NCBI GenBank assembly: GCA_023436075.1 | Contig: JAEZKS010000196.1 | Location: 1 to 6,020 of the forward strand | Origin: Methanobacteriota archaeon | GTDB taxonomy: Archaea; Halobacteriota; Methanocellia; Methanocellales; Methanocellaceae | Length of the DNA: 6,020 nucleotides | Direction: 5' to 3' | The notes under the pieces: generated by a model | Databases searched by the model: none | What the model was told of the DNA's origin: nothing | The model's input: only the letters and a program-made list of their open reading frames with translations | Shown: one piece after another, positions 4,086 through 6,020 of the stretch | Numbering within the stretch: the stretch's first letter is position 1 | Layout of the letters: each line of letters begins with the position of its first letter | Made by a program: the position numbers and the translations under genes

Positions 4086-5993
4086 TCATGCTTCGGCTTT
4101 CTCTGCGGCACCATTTCTAGCCTTCTTGAGGTCGCGGACGACATAATCCAGCCCCAACTCCCGCAGCGTCTCTTCGGTAGGCCAGCCGAGCTCCATATCC
4201 CATCCTCGGACGCGATAATATTCGTCCAGCATCGGCTCAAGGCGCACAGTGCTGCCTTCCGCAGGGCCGACTGGCTCTGGCTCGGCTGTGAGGCGCTGTG
4301 GAAGGCGGTCTTGTTTCCGGGTGAAGCCCTCCCGTGCATTGAAGGCACGCTGCAGGTTCCAGATGCGCTCGCCAGCACGGAGCAATCCCGGCCCGTCGTA
4401 ATCAAAACCAGTGATCGCCGAGAGCTGCCGGGCGTAATGGCTCGGCTCTACGGCGTAGCTGATGATGGTGAACATGCAGCAGACCAGCGAGTTGACCGCT
4501 ACGGCGTAATTTTGCGCCGACACAAGCCATTCGGCCTTGCCTTCTTCCGAGACGGGATCGAAATACTCCGGCATGGGCAGCTCTTTCGACCTGAATCCGA
4601 GGCATTCAGATACCGCGGCGAACGGCCGCATGTCATCACCACCACGATTGTCGACGGCGTAGCCCAGCGCCATTCCCTTGCTACCCCTCGCCTCGATCCC
4701 CGGGAGAGCCATATCCTTGACTTCAAGTGCATACTCGCCGGTACCCTTGCCGATTTTTCCGGCAGCTTCCACGATGCCCTCTGCGAGAACGGCACCGAAC
4801 TCCATCCGTGTCGCTATCTTAGACACCAGCCCGACCATGGCCTCGTGATTGCCGAAGGTGAGGTCGAGCCCCCATGTGTCGTTCCGGTCGATGATGCCCC
4901 GTTCGTACAGTTCCATGGCCCATGCGATCGTAGTTCCGGTCGTCACGGCATCCAGGCCGTACCGGTCGCAAAGCATGTTCGCGTTGGCGATGGCCTCTAT
5001 GTTACTGTTGCCGCACTGGGAGCCGAAGGCTACCGTCGCGTCGTAGTCAGGCCCTTTGCCTTTCGTGCCAAAATAAGGTCCGTAAGGTATGTCGATGAGC
5101 CGCGTGCAATGGATCGTACAGCAATAACAGCCTCTTGTTCCCGTCAGTATTGTCTCTGCCATCTTCTGCCCTGAGATATCATGGGCCCTGTCGAAGGTGC
5201 CCTGCCGGCCGTTATACGCTGGCAGCGCTCCATGCCGATTCATCATGTCCATGATGCCGGTGATGCCGTAATCCGGGAACAGGCTGCCGGTGAGCACGTT
5301 ATCATTGCACAGGCCAATCAGTTCATTCATCGACTTGAAGTATGCCGCGGGCTTCGCGGCCTTGAAGCTCTGCGTGCCCCGTACTGCTATAGCTTTCAGC
5401 TTCTTCGAGCCCATAACAGCACCCGGACCGCCTCTCGCAGCCGCCCGCTGTCGGTCGTTCTGTATGCTCGCGTAGCGGACCAGGTTCTCGCCCGCGGGCC
5501 CGATGGCGGCCACGCTAACCTTCGGATCGCTCAGCTCGTCCTTGATCAATGCGTCAGTCTGGAACACATCATGGCCCCAGAGGTGCCTTGCATCCATGAG
5601 CTCAGGCTCGCCGTCGTCAATGAACAGGTAGACCGGCGATTCGCTCTGACCCCGGGCGATGACACCGTCATAGCCAGCGAGCTTGAGCATAGTCCCCCAG
5701 TAGCCCCCGGCGTGGGAGGTAGTCTCGCATCCTGTCAGCGGCGACTTTGTGATCACGCAGTGCCGGCCGGAGGTAGGCGCCAGCGAGCCGGTCACCGGGC
5801 CGGTCATGAAGATGAGCAGGTTTTCCGGGCCCAGCGCGTGAGCGTGCGGCGGCACTTCGTCGTACAGATATTTGATGCCCAGCCCTTCGCCGCCGATAAA
5901 GTCTCGCAACGCCGCTTCGTCGGGCTTTTCGTCGCTGGTTTTCAACCGGTCGAGGTCCACTCGCAATATTTTGCCTGCATATCCTCCGGACAA
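4086..5993 (-). CDS. Aldehyde ferredoxin oxidoreductase (tungsten-bispterin family)
   Basis: 635 residues, full length for the family. It should oxidise aldehydes to carboxylates with ferredoxin as acceptor, or run in reverse, in the cytoplasm. The N-terminus GGYAGKILRVDLD (3-15) is the family hallmark, followed by FIGGEGLGIKYLYDE (32-46), TGPVTGS (64-70), the SGRHCVITKSPLTG region (75-88), and IGPAGENLVRYA (164-175) with RGGPGAVMGSKKLKAI (187-202). The cubane ligands are C289-x2-C292-x3-C296 (GCYCCTIHC, with extra C291) and a distal cysteine in NSLVCCMF, C506 or C505. ALGYAVDNRGG (442-452) matches the second pterin region. In that distal motif the usual D-S-L-G-x-C reads N-S-L-V-C-C, so the aspartate and glycine are replaced; substrate or potential may differ. 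The start is TTG at 5991-5993; GGTGA four bases upstream supports it although the frame stays open to the window edge. No partner ferredoxin subunit is visible. Substrate is unknown. Confidence 0.95.
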   Translation of the reverse strand: MSGGYAGKILRVDLDRLKTSDEKPDEAALRDFIGGEGLGIKYLYDEVPPHAHALGPENLLIFMTGPVTGSLAPTSGRHCVITKSPLTGCETTSHAGGYWGTMLKLAGYDGVIARGQSESPVYLFIDDGEPELMDARHLWGHDVFQTDALIKDELSDPKVSVAAIGPAGENLVRYASIQNDRQRAAARGGPGAVMGSKKLKAIAVRGTQSFKAAKPAAYFKSMNELIGLCNDNVLTGSLFPDYGITGIMDMMNRHGALPAYNGRQGTFDRAHDISGQKMAETILTGTRGCYCCTIHCTRLIDIPYGPYFGTKGKGPDYDATVAFGSQCGNSNIEAIANANMLCDRYGLDAVTTGTTIAWAMELYERGIIDRNDTWGLDLTFGNHEAMVGLVSKIATRMEFGAVLAEGIVEAAGKIGKGTGEYALEVKDMALPGIEARGSKGMALGYAVDNRGGDDMRPFAAVSECLGFRSKELPMPEYFDPVSEEGKAEWLVSAQNYAVAVNSLVCCMFTIISYAVEPSHYARQLSAITGFDYDGPGLLRAGERIWNLQRAFNAREGFTRKQDRLPQRLTAEPEPVGPAEGSTVRLEPMLDEYYRVRGWDMELGWPTEETLRELGLDYVVRDLKKARNGAAEKAEA

Positions 5994-5997
5994 TCGA

Positions 5998-6002
5998 TCA
6001 CC
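5998..6002 (-). promoter_or_regulatory. Ribosome binding site deciding the TTG start of the oxidoreductase
   Basis: The minus strand reads GGGGTGATCGA before TTG. The GGTGA core sits four bases from the start codon and is the reason to accept a TTG start: the next in-frame ATG is at residue 63, which would delete conserved family sequence. Confidence 0.7.
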
Positions 6003-6020
6003 CCAGCACCCAGCCGAGAG

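Noticed and set aside
3910..4146. Plus-strand frame through the right arm of the cassette
   Set aside because: It translates the CCAAG-complement repeats into leucine/glycine-rich sequence and then runs antisense into the oxidoreductase gene; no ribosome site.
4311..5174. 287-codon plus-strand open frame
   Set aside because: It lies wholly antisense within the oxidoreductase gene, whose family motifs run through the same bases; long antisense frames are expected in GC-rich genes.

Overview
The window looks like chromosomal DNA of a methanogenic or closely related euryarchaeon, most like the Methanocella group. This is an inference from gene content and signals, not a database match. Supporting points are Shine-Dalgarno sites of the GGTGA type, AT-rich TATA boxes about 25-30 bases upstream of starts, TTG and GTG starts, an Lrp/AsnC regulator with a cysteine-rich tail, and a tungsten-type aldehyde ferredoxin oxidoreductase. 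Most genes are GC-rich. One small island (about 3092-4073) is clearly AT-richer.

Layout. 1-140 holds no gene I can support. 141-737 (minus) is an integral-membrane isoprenylcysteine carboxyl methyltransferase (ICMT) homologue. It is transcribed away from 1025-1591 (plus), an Lrp/AsnC-type regulator ending in a five-cysteine cluster. The 287-base divergent spacer between them is dense in small repeats: a 16-base tandem pair, a 10-base direct repeat also spaced by 16, a GGATATC motif present three times, and two palindromes. Together these suggest an operator region. Between the regulator and the convergent reductase gene lies a gene-free palindrome of about 170 bases (1624-1794) built from CGCCAAG-type words.

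1803-2753 (minus) is a thioredoxin-reductase/AhpF-like flavoprotein. It is preceded by a glutaredoxin gene (2773-3009, minus) only 19 bases upstream. The two form a small dithiol redox operon with its own TATA promoter at about 3024-3050.

3092-4073 is the most unusual part. A GxxExxY-family PD-(D/E)XK nuclease-like gene (3421-3822, plus) sits between two inverted copies of a sequence of about 200 bases, rich in CCAAG words and with three strongly conserved blocks. The arms end 12 bases short of the stop of the next gene. The solitary palindrome at 1624-1794 uses the same vocabulary, so it may be a gene-less relative of the cassette. I propose a nuclease-associated inverted-repeat element, autonomous or domesticated, with a non-autonomous derivative nearby.

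4086-5993 (minus) is a full-length aldehyde ferredoxin oxidoreductase (tungstopterin, 4Fe-4S) starting with TTG behind a strong GGTGA site.

Functionally, the outer genes fit anaerobic redox metabolism: thiol-disulfide exchange, aldehyde/carboxylate conversion with ferredoxin, and a possibly metal- or redox-responsive regulator. The nuclease cassette appears to be an insertion between the redox operon and the oxidoreductase gene.
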